DNA of 64,000 nt from Micavibrio_B sp964399985 (GTDB taxonomy: Bacteria > Pseudomonadota > Alphaproteobacteria > Micavibrionales > Micavibrionaceae): contig CAYNRY010000002.1 of assembly GCA_964399985.1 (NCBI GenBank), positions 248,001 through 312,000 on the forward strand. The letters are read 5' to 3'. Positions 1 to 7,080 of the stretch are shown piece after piece. Numbering within the stretch: position 1 is the first letter of the stretch; the number at the start of each line of letters is the position of its first letter. The notes under the pieces were generated by a model. It worked only from the letters and a program-made list of their open reading frames with translations, searched no databases and had not been told where the DNA came from. The translations under genes and the position numbers were made by a program.

Positions 1-1
1 T

Positions 2-247
2 CTTAATGTCGATCTCGACGTGTCGATAGAGGACCCGGAAGAAATAAAAGTCGAAGCTTCCGAAGAACTGGTCGAGGCGGCAAAAGAAGCGGCTGCTGTA
101 AGACCATCAGCATCGAATGCCGCGCAGGACAATCTCAACCGTCTCAATGGGCCAGCCGGCGCCATGCCCAATATCGACGATCCTTTAAGCGAGGAAGACC
201 TCAAAGAACTGGATGAAAAAGCAATTGAAGGTATTATCACCCAATAA
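2..247 (+). CDS. C-terminal end of an acidic protein of unknown function (partial)
   Basis: The reading frame is open at the left edge, so only the last 81 residues are visible. The segment is rich in Glu, Asp and Ala and looks largely unstructured; it ends in EKAIEGIITQ. A GTG lies at 20, but the frame runs on upstream of it, so I read this as the tail of a longer protein rather than a complete small gene. In many alphaproteobacteria rpsA and sppA lie upstream of ihfB, but this tail is not a recognisable S1 end and I do not assign it. The next gene starts 135 bases downstream. Confidence 0.55.
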   Translation, partial: LNVDLDVSIEDPEEIKVEASEELVEAAKEAAAVRPSASNAAQDNLNRLNGPAGAMPNIDDPLSEEDLKELDEKAIEGIITQ

Positions 248-382
248 TAATTACATAATACATAAATAATTAAAATTCCCAGCATTATCAGGGCATTACT
301 TGACGAGTACCTAAAAATAAGGGCAGGATAGGCGATATTCTAAACCATGTTCTAAAACCTTTGGGAAACAGGAATTAGTGGA

Positions 383-667
383 ATGACAAGATCAGAGCTT
401 ATTCAAATTCTGGCAGAGAAAAATCCGCATCTTTATTTGCGCGATGTCGAAACGATTATCGATACTATTTTCGAGGAAGTAACTGCCGCTTTGATCAAAG
501 GCGACCGTGTGGAGCTTCGCGGTTTCGGCGCTTTCTCGGTGAAAGAAAGACAAGCGCGGACGGGCCGTAACCCGCGCACCGGCGAAAGCGTGTCGGTCGA
601 TGCGAAAAGATTGCCCTTCTTCAAAACCGGAAAAGGTCTTCGCGAGCGCCTGAACGTTTCCGAATAA
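383..667 (+). CDS. ihfB: Integration host factor subunit beta
   Basis: This is the beta subunit of the DNA-bending heterodimer IHF, which acts in recombination, replication and promoter architecture. The 94-residue length is normal for the family. The HU/IHF signature is clear: RGFGAFSVKERQARTG at 46-61 leads into the beta arm, and NPRTG at 63-67 carries the proline that intercalates into the minor groove in known IHF structures. An AGGAA ribosome site stands just ahead of the ATG. It is followed after 24 bases by lapA and then pyrF on the same strand, a common alphaproteobacterial order. The partner gene ihfA is not in this window. Confidence 0.95.
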   Translation: MTRSELIQILAEKNPHLYLRDVETIIDTIFEEVTAALIKGDRVELRGFGAFSVKERQARTGRNPRTGESVSVDAKRLPFFKTGKGLRERLNVSE

Positions 668-691
668 TTTTTTAATCAACTGGAGATTAAC

Positions 692-1087
692 ATGACCAAG
701 TTCCTGGCTCTGTTTATCAAGGTCATCATTACGCTGCCGGTCGTGGCAGCTTTATTTTTTGTGACATTGTCCAATCGCGATTTAACGGCGGAGCTGACAT
801 GGTCGCCGCTTCACGATCCCGCGATGATATCGCTTCCGCTTATTATATTTATCTCCTGCATCCTCGGGTTTATCTGGGGAAGCTTGATTTTGTGGAGCAA
901 TACGCTGGAGCTGCGCGCCCAGCGCCGCGCGCTCAAGAAGCAAATTGCAACGCTTGAAAAACAGGTAGATTTCCAGCGCATGGAAATCGAGCGCTACGCA
1001 GCCCTCCAGCAAGCGGCGCAAATTTCGACAAAACCAGTTCCGGCCCATCAACCAACGCCGCGTATTGCCGTACCTGAAATCCTTTAA
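692..1087 (+). CDS. lapA: LapA-family (DUF1049) inner-membrane protein
   Basis: A small membrane protein of 131 residues with two hydrophobic segments, about 5-26 and 44-68, followed by a charged coiled-coil stretch (about 72-105) containing RRALKKQIATLEKQ. This layout matches the LapA/DUF1049 domain. In E. coli the family member LapA works with LapB in controlling lipopolysaccharide synthesis, but no lapB is next to it here, so the exact role is inferred from the family only. The GGAGA ribosome site precedes the ATG, and the gene sits between ihfB and pyrF with short gaps, suggesting one operon. Confidence 0.85.
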   Translation: MTKFLALFIKVIITLPVVAALFFVTLSNRDLTAELTWSPLHDPAMISLPLIIFISCILGFIWGSLILWSNTLELRAQRRALKKQIATLEKQVDFQRMEIERYAALQQAAQISTKPVPAHQPTPRIAVPEIL

Positions 1088-1099
1088 AGGAGACTAGTC

Positions 1100-1804
1100 A
1101 TGCCAAGAGTTTTCTGCGCCATCGATACGCAGGATTTTTCAGCTGCTGAAAAACTATGCGAAATTATTGCCTCGACAAAGGCGGGCGTAAAACTGGGGCT
1201 AGAGTTTTTCAATACGCACGGGCCGCAAGGTGTATCGAAAATCCGTGACGCGTTTCCGGACCTGCCGTTTTTCCTCGATCTGAAACTTCATGATATTCCG
1301 AACACGGTGGCGAAATCGGTGAGGGCGCTGGCGAAACTCCAGCCCGACTATTTAAACGTGCATGCGGGCGGCGGATTTGAAATGATGAAAGCTGCGGCCC
1401 ATGCGGCGAATGACGAAGCGGAGAAACTCGGTCTACGGCCTGCCAAAATGATCGCGGTGACGGTCCTGACCAGTTTCGACGAAGAAGGATTGAAGCTGGT
1501 CGGGCAGGAAACGCCGATTGCCGCCCAAGTTCTGCGCCTCGCCAATCTAACCAAAGAGGCAGGGATGGCAGGCGTTGTCTGTTCGTCGCATGAGATTAAA
1601 ACCTTGCGGGAGGAGATCGGCTGCCAGTTTGTGTTGATCACGCCCGGGATCAGACCGGAAGGGACGGCGGCGAACGATCAAAAACGCATGATGACGCCTA
1701 AAGAGGCGCTGGATTTAGGAGCGACACATCTCGTGATCGGCAGGCCGATTACGGAAGCAGCAGATCCGGCAGAGGCGATTGAGAAGATTTATCAGACGCT
1801 TTAA
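1100..1804 (+). CDS. pyrF: Orotidine 5'-phosphate decarboxylase
   Basis: This enzyme catalyses the last step of de novo UMP synthesis, decarboxylating OMP in the cytosol. At 234 residues it has the usual length of the bacterial PyrF family. The active-site block DLKLHDIPNTV occupies 60-70, where Lys62 and the two Asp residues form the catalytic Asp-Lys-Asp array. The phosphate-binding end of the barrel shows ITPGIRPEG and VIGRPIT further on. An AAAGGAG ribosome site lies ahead of the ATG. It closes the ihfB-lapA-pyrF run; the next gene has its own promoter-like sequence. Confidence 0.96.
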   Translation: MPRVFCAIDTQDFSAAEKLCEIIASTKAGVKLGLEFFNTHGPQGVSKIRDAFPDLPFFLDLKLHDIPNTVAKSVRALAKLQPDYLNVHAGGGFEMMKAAAHAANDEAEKLGLRPAKMIAVTVLTSFDEEGLKLVGQETPIAAQVLRLANLTKEAGMAGVVCSSHEIKTLREEIGCQFVLITPGIRPEGTAANDQKRMMTPKEALDLGATHLVIGRPITEAADPAEAIEKIYQTL

Positions 1805-1820
1805 CAGAACTATAATTTTC

Positions 1821-1846
1821 TTGACATAATATATGTTTATGATAAT
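1821..1846 (+). promoter_or_regulatory. Possible sigma-70 promoter of the LOG-like gene
   Basis: TTGACA at 1821 and GATAAT at 1841 resemble -35 and -10 boxes, but the 14-base spacer is shorter than the usual 16-18. If it is used, transcription would start within a few bases of the ATG at 1857, giving a leaderless or nearly leaderless message. That would fit the absence of a ribosome site there. Weak call. Confidence 0.35.
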
Positions 1847-1856
1847 TCTTCCGCCC

Positions 1857-2393
1857 ATGAAAAAATTACAAATTGTCGGTGTTATGGGTTCTGGCCGGAA
1901 GGCTTGGGCTGAATTTGCAGAGCCGTTGGGCATTGGGTTGGCTCATTTATCTGTGCATCTCTTAACAGGGGGTGGTGATGGAGTTATGCGGACAGTAAGC
2001 CGTGGATTTACTTCAGTAAAAAATCGTGAGGGCCTGTCGTTAGGGTGTATTCCTATGAACCATCAGGAAGATGGCAGTTACTCCCCTCACAATAAATATC
2101 CAAATCCCTATATTGAGTTACCTATCTATACGCCGCTTGGAGTATATGACAGCGAAAACCCCGATGAAATTACCCGCAATCATATAAATGTCTTAACGAG
2201 TGATCTGGTAATTGCGCTTCCTGGAATGGGGGGAACTAGAAATGAAATCAGCTTAGCTCAGAAATTCAGAAAATCTGTTTTGCTTTATGGACCAGAAGAA
2301 GAATTTATAGATATCGAAGCTAGTATTGAGCGAATCTCTAAGATTGACGAGGCTATAAATTGGGTTCAGCAAAAAATAGCTCCGCAGCCATAG
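1857..2393 (+). CDS. LOG/SLOG-superfamily nucleotide-binding protein
   Basis: A 178-residue Rossmann-like protein of the LOG (lysine decarboxylase-like) superfamily. Members bind nucleotides or cleave the N-glycosidic bond of nucleoside monophosphates, and some act as sensor domains in conflict systems. The visible signatures are LLTGGGDGVM near the N terminus and PGMGGTRNE in the C-terminal half, the counterpart of the family motif PGGxGTxxE. I start it at ATG 1857 (MKKLQIVGVM); ATG 1833 is in frame but would sit in the promoter-like sequence. It ends directly against the end of the convergent phosphoribosyltransferase region. Codon use is AT-richer than that of pyrF, suggesting acquisition. 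Its substrate is unknown. Confidence 0.7.
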   Translation: MKKLQIVGVMGSGRKAWAEFAEPLGIGLAHLSVHLLTGGGDGVMRTVSRGFTSVKNREGLSLGCIPMNHQEDGSYSPHNKYPNPYIELPIYTPLGVYDSENPDEITRNHINVLTSDLVIALPGMGGTRNEISLAQKFRKSVLLYGPEEEFIDIEASIERISKIDEAINWVQQKIAPQP

Positions 2394-2412
2394 TTATTTA
2401 TTCTTTTCAATC

Positions 2413-3291
2413 TCAGGCAGGTTGATACGCTCTGGCGGATGTTGTCGCAAAAATTTCTCGGCCGCCTCGTGAACTTTCAAGGTTTCGCTCTTCATCAATT
2501 GCTCGGAAGAGGGCGCGCTTGTCTTGAAAGTGTTCGATAAAACGTCCTTCTTGTTCTGTGAGTCCTTCAAGGCTGAAGCCAACTTTGCTTTGGAAGTCTC
2601 TCGCGAATGTCCATCCACCATATTTATCCTCGATGCTCTGTAAGGTTTGCTCGGATATATTCCATCTTATTTCATGGCCACTCAATTTATCTAAAGGATT
2701 CTTTGCATGTTTATTGTCAGGATCCTGATCTGCTAGAACTGTCGCGCAGATGACCTTGCCGCCATTCATTTCAATATAGCTTCTTAGGGCAGCTATAGTT
2801 CCGCCTAAAGTATAATTGTCATCAACAATGATGTATTCGCGGCCTTTTGATACATTGCCATAGAATTCTGGTTGATTAAGAAGGCGGAATAAGGCGCTTT
2901 TATTTGTGCGGCTGATTTTCTCTTTTTGAAAAATATCGCGATCTACACCAAGGCCAAGTTGAAAACCGAGATTATAAGCTGTCCATATAGGAATGACGTT
3001 ATTCGAACCCGAAGTAAGTGAAGGTGCAATAAGCACAGGCCGTTTTGCCAAAGGGTCCATGTCAAAACGGGAAAGGTCGATTTTATCCTTCAAGATAGCG
3101 AGGGCTTTCGGGCAAATTAGAGAGTCAGCCAAATTTTGGGCCGCTTCATAATCGCCTAGTTTCTTTGCATCAGGATAATTAGGGTGATGTTTAAGAGAAT
3201 GAGAACGTTTTTCTTCGTTGCGACATTTGACATTCCATACAGTATGGCAAACAACAGAATAATCTCTTCCTTCAGTCCAATTTGTACGCAT
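2413..3291 (-). CDS. Phosphoribosyltransferase-domain protein
   Basis: A 292-residue protein with a type I phosphoribosyltransferase core. The PRPP-binding loop reads YIIVDDNYTLGGT at about 153-165, preceded by a beta strand and followed by a helix as in the family. It carries extra N- and C-terminal parts not seen in purine or orotate PRTases, including a segment LTEQEGRFIEHF near 255-266. AGGGG stands five bases before the ATG. The last 20 or so residues may be out of frame: the +1 frame over 2394-2520 reads like normal protein (KVHEAAEKFLRQHPPERINL) and stops exactly next to the LOG gene stop. So the annotated C terminus could reflect a frameshift. Function and substrate are unknown. Confidence 0.7.
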   Translation of the reverse strand: MRTNWTEGRDYSVVCHTVWNVKCRNEEKRSHSLKHHPNYPDAKKLGDYEAAQNLADSLICPKALAILKDKIDLSRFDMDPLAKRPVLIAPSLTSGSNNVIPIWTAYNLGFQLGLGVDRDIFQKEKISRTNKSALFRLLNQPEFYGNVSKGREYIIVDDNYTLGGTIAALRSYIEMNGGKVICATVLADQDPDNKHAKNPLDKLSGHEIRWNISEQTLQSIEDKYGGWTFARDFQSKVGFSLEGLTEQEGRFIEHFQDKRALFRAIDEERNLESSRGGREIFATTSARAYQPA

Positions 3292-3396
3292 TCATCCCCT
3301 ATATTTTTTATTATGGTAATATAAAATGGATCAGCTTGTCCAATTTTTATATTACACAACCTAACTTAATAAAAAACAATGTTTAACTTGTATAAA

Positions 3397-4662
3397 TTAC
3401 AAGTTAGCAAGAATATTCCCCGCCAGATATAGCGATCCCGTGATTAAAATCCGTCCATTTGGAGAGGTTTCGACAAGAGCGGCGATAACTGTTTCAGGAT
3501 CGGGCGCATTTTCTATGCCAAGGGTCTTTGCGAGGTCCTCAGCCGCAAAAGCCAGTTTTTCGCCCGGGATCGGGATGGCGGCGGCACTGGTCACATAAGG
3601 TTTCAGGTGATTGTAAAACGGAGCAGGGTTTTTGGTTGTGAGCATACCAAGGATCAGGTGCAGATTTTTGCCATCTTCTGCCTGCCAGTGGCGCGCCTGA
3701 TCGGCCAAAATTTTTCCGCCGTCTTCATTATGGCCGCCATCGAGAAACAGCTCCCAGCCATCGGGCAAGAGATCGGATAATTTTCCGCTGTCGAGTTTTT
3801 GAAGGCGGGCGGGCCATGTGGCTTTGGTGATCGCTCTAAAGGGAGATTCCTGCTTTCGCAGGAATGACAAGCAAAGAAGAGAGACGATTGCGGTGGCCGC
3901 ATTCGCATATTGATGATCGCCGAGTAAATTCGGTTTCGGGCAATCATAATGTTGCCCGTTAAAGGTAAGAGTGAAACCAGTATCAGTGATTTTGTAATTC
4001 CATTCATGGCCGCAGCGATAAAGCGGTGCGCTTAATTCGGCGGCGCGGTTTTCAAAAACAGGAAGAATAGCGGGATTCATCGGGCCGATCACGCAAGGTA
4101 CACCATGCTTCATGATACCCGCTTTTTCGAAAGCAATTTTCTCCAGCGTATCGCCGAGATGTTGCATATGATCCATCGAGATATTCGTGATGATGGTCAT
4201 CAAAGCTTTGTCGACGACATTCGTGGAATCAAGGCGCCCGCCCATTCCAGTTTCCAGCAGCGTATAATCAGCGTGGTTCTCGGCGAAAGCGAGCATGCAA
4301 GCCGCCGTGGTAATTTCAAAAAACGTGATTGGCTTGCTTGCGTTCAAATTTTCAACGCGCAGCAATAAAGCCTCAAGATTTTCATCGGAAATTTCTTCTC
4401 CGGCGATGACAAGACGTTCATTGAATTTCACCAGATGCGGCGAGGTCATAACATGACAAGTCTTGCCGTGGTCTTCGAGCAGGCTGCGAATAAAAGCGAG
4501 CGTCGAGCCTTTGCCATTGGTACCGGCGATGTGAATGACAGGCGGTAATTTCAGATGAGGATCGCCAAGATCATGTAAAATGCGACAGGTGCGTTCTATT
4601 CCGGGCTCGATAGCTTTGGGATATAATTTTGTAAGGCGATCAAGAATGTGAGAAGGATTCAT
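3397..4662 (-). CDS. folC: Bifunctional folylpolyglutamate/dihydrofolate synthase
   Basis: A Mur-ligase-family enzyme that adds glutamate to dihydropteroate or folates in the cytosol. From the ATG at 4662 it is 421 residues. The ATP loop GTNGKGST is at 47-54, followed by the SPHL and NERL elements and the conserved GGRLDSTNVV block. The C-terminal ligase domain shows LDGGHNEDGG. A GTG at 4674 is in frame but lies inside a dispersed repeat, so I prefer 4662. About two thirds of the way along, at the junction to the C-terminal domain, the frame reads through a palindromic repeat (3844-3868) that encodes SFLRKQES. The reading frame stays open throughout. It lies downstream of accD, a standard alphaproteobacterial pair. 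Confidence 0.93.
   Translation of the reverse strand: MNPSHILDRLTKLYPKAIEPGIERTCRILHDLGDPHLKLPPVIHIAGTNGKGSTLAFIRSLLEDHGKTCHVMTSPHLVKFNERLVIAGEEISDENLEALLLRVENLNASKPITFFEITTAACMLAFAENHADYTLLETGMGGRLDSTNVVDKALMTIITNISMDHMQHLGDTLEKIAFEKAGIMKHGVPCVIGPMNPAILPVFENRAAELSAPLYRCGHEWNYKITDTGFTLTFNGQHYDCPKPNLLGDHQYANAATAIVSLLCLSFLRKQESPFRAITKATWPARLQKLDSGKLSDLLPDGWELFLDGGHNEDGGKILADQARHWQAEDGKNLHLILGMLTTKNPAPFYNHLKPYVTSAAAIPIPGEKLAFAAEDLAKTLGIENAPDPETVIAALVETSPNGRILITGSLYLAGNILANL
3844..3868. repeat. Dispersed palindromic repeat, copy 1, inside folC
   Basis: Arms ATTCCTGC (3846-3853) and GCAGGAAT (3858-3865) enclose the loop TTTC and are followed by GAC. The same plan (GTCAT plus an 8-base inverted repeat with a 4-base spacer) recurs at 12915-12934, 14089-14108, 14136-14155 and 31942-31961. 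This is the only copy inside a coding sequence. Confidence 0.85.
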
Positions 4663-4671
4663 AGAAGTTTT

Positions 4672-4759
4672 CACCGCGAAGATACGAAGGGCGCGAAGTA
4701 GACGCGAAGAAGAAATATAAACTTCGCGCTTCTTTTTCTAGCTTCGTGCGCTTCGTGGT
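4672..4759. repeat. Inverted intergenic repeat of the ACCGCGAAG type
   Basis: The left arm at 4672-4698 contains ACCGCGAAG, ATACGAAG and GGCGCGAAG in succession. The right arm at 4742-4759 (CTTCGTGCGCTTCGTGGT) is its imperfect inverse complement. The element fills the gap between accD and folC and includes the upstream GTG candidate of folC. A related sequence lies upstream of trpF. Confidence 0.6.
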
Positions 4760-4770
4760 AAAATTCTTTT

Positions 4771-5778
4771 TTATTTCTTCACTGTTTTAACGGGAGGCTT
4801 TTCTTCATTGGCCGGTGTTTTCAATTTCGCTTTCGGTGCTTTGAAACTGTCGGCGGTGAAGACGCCGCGGCCTGACGGTTTAATGTCCAGCTTGCTTGCC
4901 ACCGGCGTTCCCGAAATCTTTACAGCGCGGTCTTTGCGCATCAGGAGATCAAGCAGGCGAATAATGGTATCGCGCAAATCTTTGCGGCTGATAACCATAT
5001 CGACCATGCCATGTTCTTTTAAGTATTCGGCAGTCTGGAAGCCGGGCGGCAATTGCTCGCGAATGGTTTCCTCGATCACGCGTTTGCCGGCAAAGCCGAT
5101 CATCGCGCCGGGTTCGGAAATATGAATGTCGCCGAGCATCGCGAATGAAGCGGAAACGCCGCCCGTTGTCGGATCTGTCAGCAAGACAAAATAAGGAAGA
5201 CCGGCATCCTGCACCATTTGAACGGCAATTGTCGTGCGCGGCATTTGCATGAGGGAGAACATGCCTTCCTGCATACGCGCCCCGCCGGAAGCCGGAATGG
5301 CGATAAGGGCCGCGCGCTTGGCGATAGCGGCTTCTGCGGCTTTGACCAAACCTTCGCCGACACCGGCGCCCATCGAGCCGCCCATGAAATCGAAATTAAA
5401 CGCGGCGATGACGACCGGAATATCGCCCATCGTGCCTTCGCCGACCATGATGCCGTCGCGCTCGCCGGTTTTGGTTTGAGCCTCTTTCAGGCGGTCGGCA
5501 TATTTTTTCTTGTCGCGGAATTTGAGCGGATCGGCGGCGACTTCCGGCACTTTGACGCGGGTGAAGCTGCCGTTATCGAACAGGTTTTTCAAACGGTCCT
5601 CGACCGGCATTTTCAAGTGATGGCCGCAATGAGTGCAGACATTTAAATTCTCGGCCAGATCCTTTGAAAACAGCATGCCGGAACAGCCGGGGCATTTCTG
5701 CCATAGATTGTCGGGTGCTTCTTTCGCGCCGACGATATTGCGGATTTTCGGCAGGATGGTGTTGGTCAGCCAGTTCAT
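4771..5778 (-). CDS. accD: Acetyl-CoA carboxylase carboxyltransferase subunit beta
   Basis: This is the beta half of the carboxyltransferase that makes malonyl-CoA, the first step of fatty-acid synthesis; it pairs with AccA, not seen here. The N-terminal zinc ribbon has cysteines at 29, 32, 48 and 51 (CPGC and CTHC). The crotonase-like core shows FMGGSMGAGVGEG, IPASGGARMQEG and DPTTGGVSASFA. The 335-residue length includes a basic Lys/Pro-rich tail of about 35 residues after KLDIKPSGRGVF, slightly longer than in short AccD proteins. It is separated from trpA by a foreign-looking small gene on the other strand. Confidence 0.96.
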   Translation of the reverse strand: MNWLTNTILPKIRNIVGAKEAPDNLWQKCPGCSGMLFSKDLAENLNVCTHCGHHLKMPVEDRLKNLFDNGSFTRVKVPEVAADPLKFRDKKKYADRLKEAQTKTGERDGIMVGEGTMGDIPVVIAAFNFDFMGGSMGAGVGEGLVKAAEAAIAKRAALIAIPASGGARMQEGMFSLMQMPRTTIAVQMVQDAGLPYFVLLTDPTTGGVSASFAMLGDIHISEPGAMIGFAGKRVIEETIREQLPPGFQTAEYLKEHGMVDMVISRKDLRDTIIRLLDLLMRKDRAVKISGTPVASKLDIKPSGRGVFTADSFKAPKAKLKTPANEEKPPVKTVKK

Positions 5779-5872
5779 AAGCGTTTCCTTAAGTATTCAA
5801 AACGAAAGGCCGACTATACAGGATTGGGGGGGTAGGAAGTCAAGGGAAGGAGAGAGTTTATTGACATAATTA

Positions 5873-5899
5873 TTGACAAGCTAAATTCTGTTTGATAAA
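5873..5899 (+). promoter_or_regulatory. Possible promoter of the small secreted protein gene
   Basis: TTGACA occurs twice, at 5861 and 5873, in an AT-rich stretch. GATAAA at 5894 is a candidate -10 box for the second copy, with a 15-base spacer. The gene 29 bases downstream stands alone on this strand, so a promoter here is expected, but the exact boxes are uncertain. Confidence 0.3.
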
Positions 5900-5927
5900 T
5901 GTACTGCGAATTTGAAAGGATCTAATT

Positions 5928-6296
5928 ATGAAACTTATGCGTATGTCACCAATTTTTGCTTTATCACTATTGGCAACACAACCAGTAGCAGCAGAAGAAC
6001 CTTCTCGCTCAGAGGCTATGCTTGATTGCTATTTTTCAATTGGAGTTGCTAAAGCAATATATGATCTTGGTGATGAAAATCAGAAAGATCCAAAAGTTAT
6101 TTCTGACATAAATAGAGCTTTTGCTTTTTATAAAGGGATATTGATGGGAAGCGGTGTAGACATAAATGCTGAATTGCCAAAATATTTAGATAGTAAAAAA
6201 AGATCAGACGATAAATCTAAAAATACGCAAGAACTCGTAGAAAACGCGGGAGCATGTACTTTAGCTGCCAATCGTTTATTTGAGCCAGGAATCTAA
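5928..6296 (+). CDS. Small secreted protein of unknown function
   Basis: A 122-residue protein with a signal peptide: basic start MKLMR, hydrophobic core to about residue 20, and the likely cleavage site VAAEE. The mature part has two cysteines, in LDCYF and GACTL, that could form a disulfide in the periplasm. No known domain is recognised. AAAGGA lies ahead of the ATG. The gene is clearly AT-richer than trpA and accD on either side and runs against them; its stop overlaps the trpA stop by three bases. This suggests a late insertion into the trp-acc-fol block. Function is unknown. Confidence 0.75.
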   Translation: MKLMRMSPIFALSLLATQPVAAEEPSRSEAMLDCYFSIGVAKAIYDLGDENQKDPKVISDINRAFAFYKGILMGSGVDINAELPKYLDSKKRSDDKSKNTQELVENAGACTLAANRLFEPGI

Positions 6297-7054
6297 AGCT
6301 TGTTTTTTAATGACCCGACAAAAGCCGAATGATCGGCTTTTTTGCTGATTAAATCCACCAGTGCAGAGCCGATAACAACGCCATCGGAAATTTCAGCCAT
6401 GGCTTTCGCGTCTTCCGGTGTTTTGATACCGAAGCCGACGCAGATCGGCAGTTTCGTATGTTTGCGAATTTCATCAAGGGCGGGTTTGAGATTGGCCGCC
6501 GATGCGCTGGTCGTGCCCGTAATGCCGGCGACAGCCACATAATAAAGAAAGCCGCTGGCATTTTTCAAGACGTTCGGCAGCCGCGCTGCGTCAGTCGTCG
6601 GCGTGGCGAGGCGGATAAAGTCAAGGCCGCACTCCTTGCACGGAATAACCAGTTCATCTTCTTCTTCGGACGGCAAATCGACGATCAACAGGCCATCGGC
6701 GCCCGCCTGTTTCGCCTCGCTCGTAAATTGACTGACGCCATAGGCAAAAATGGAATTGAAATAACCCATCAGGACAATCGGTGTCGTGTCGTTCGTTTTG
6801 CGGAAATCACGCACCATCTGGAAAAGTTTTTTAATCGTCATGCCGGAAGCAAGCGCGCGCAAGGCAGCATCCTGAATAACAGGACCGTCGGCCATCGGGT
6901 CGGTAAAAGGAATGCCAAGCTCGATAATATCGGCGCCAGCTTCCGGCAGGCTTTCGAGGATTTTCTGACTTGCGGCTATATCGGGATCGCCCGCGACGAT
7001 ATAGGTGACGAGGGCTTTTTTACCGGAGGCGAAGATTTGTTCAATACGGGTCAT
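6293..7054 (-). CDS. trpA: Tryptophan synthase alpha chain
   Basis: The alpha subunit cleaves indole-3-glycerol phosphate to indole, which normally channels to TrpB in the complex. The 253-residue length is typical. IELGIPFTDPMADGP at 44-58 carries the catalytic Glu45 and Asp56, matching Glu49 and Asp60 of the enteric enzyme. YYVAVAGITGT and CVGFGIKTPEDA mark the phosphate-binding side of the barrel. It lies at the end of the trpF-trpB-acyltransferase-trpA run, 27 bases after the acyltransferase. Its normal neighbour trpB is therefore 1.9 kb upstream, an unusual arrangement. Confidence 0.96.
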   Translation of the reverse strand: MTRIEQIFASGKKALVTYIVAGDPDIAASQKILESLPEAGADIIELGIPFTDPMADGPVIQDAALRALASGMTIKKLFQMVRDFRKTNDTTPIVLMGYFNSIFAYGVSQFTSEAKQAGADGLLIVDLPSEEEDELVIPCKECGLDFIRLATPTTDAARLPNVLKNASGFLYYVAVAGITGTTSASAANLKPALDEIRKHTKLPICVGFGIKTPEDAKAMAEISDGVVIGSALVDLISKKADHSAFVGSLKNKL

Positions 7055-7080
7055 AAGGCTTACTTAAAACGAGAGCGGGC

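Noticed and set aside
3156..3359. 67-codon frame at the start of the phosphoribosyltransferase gene
   Set aside because: Overlaps the real gene in another frame, with no ribosome site; reads as low-complexity Ile/Leu text.
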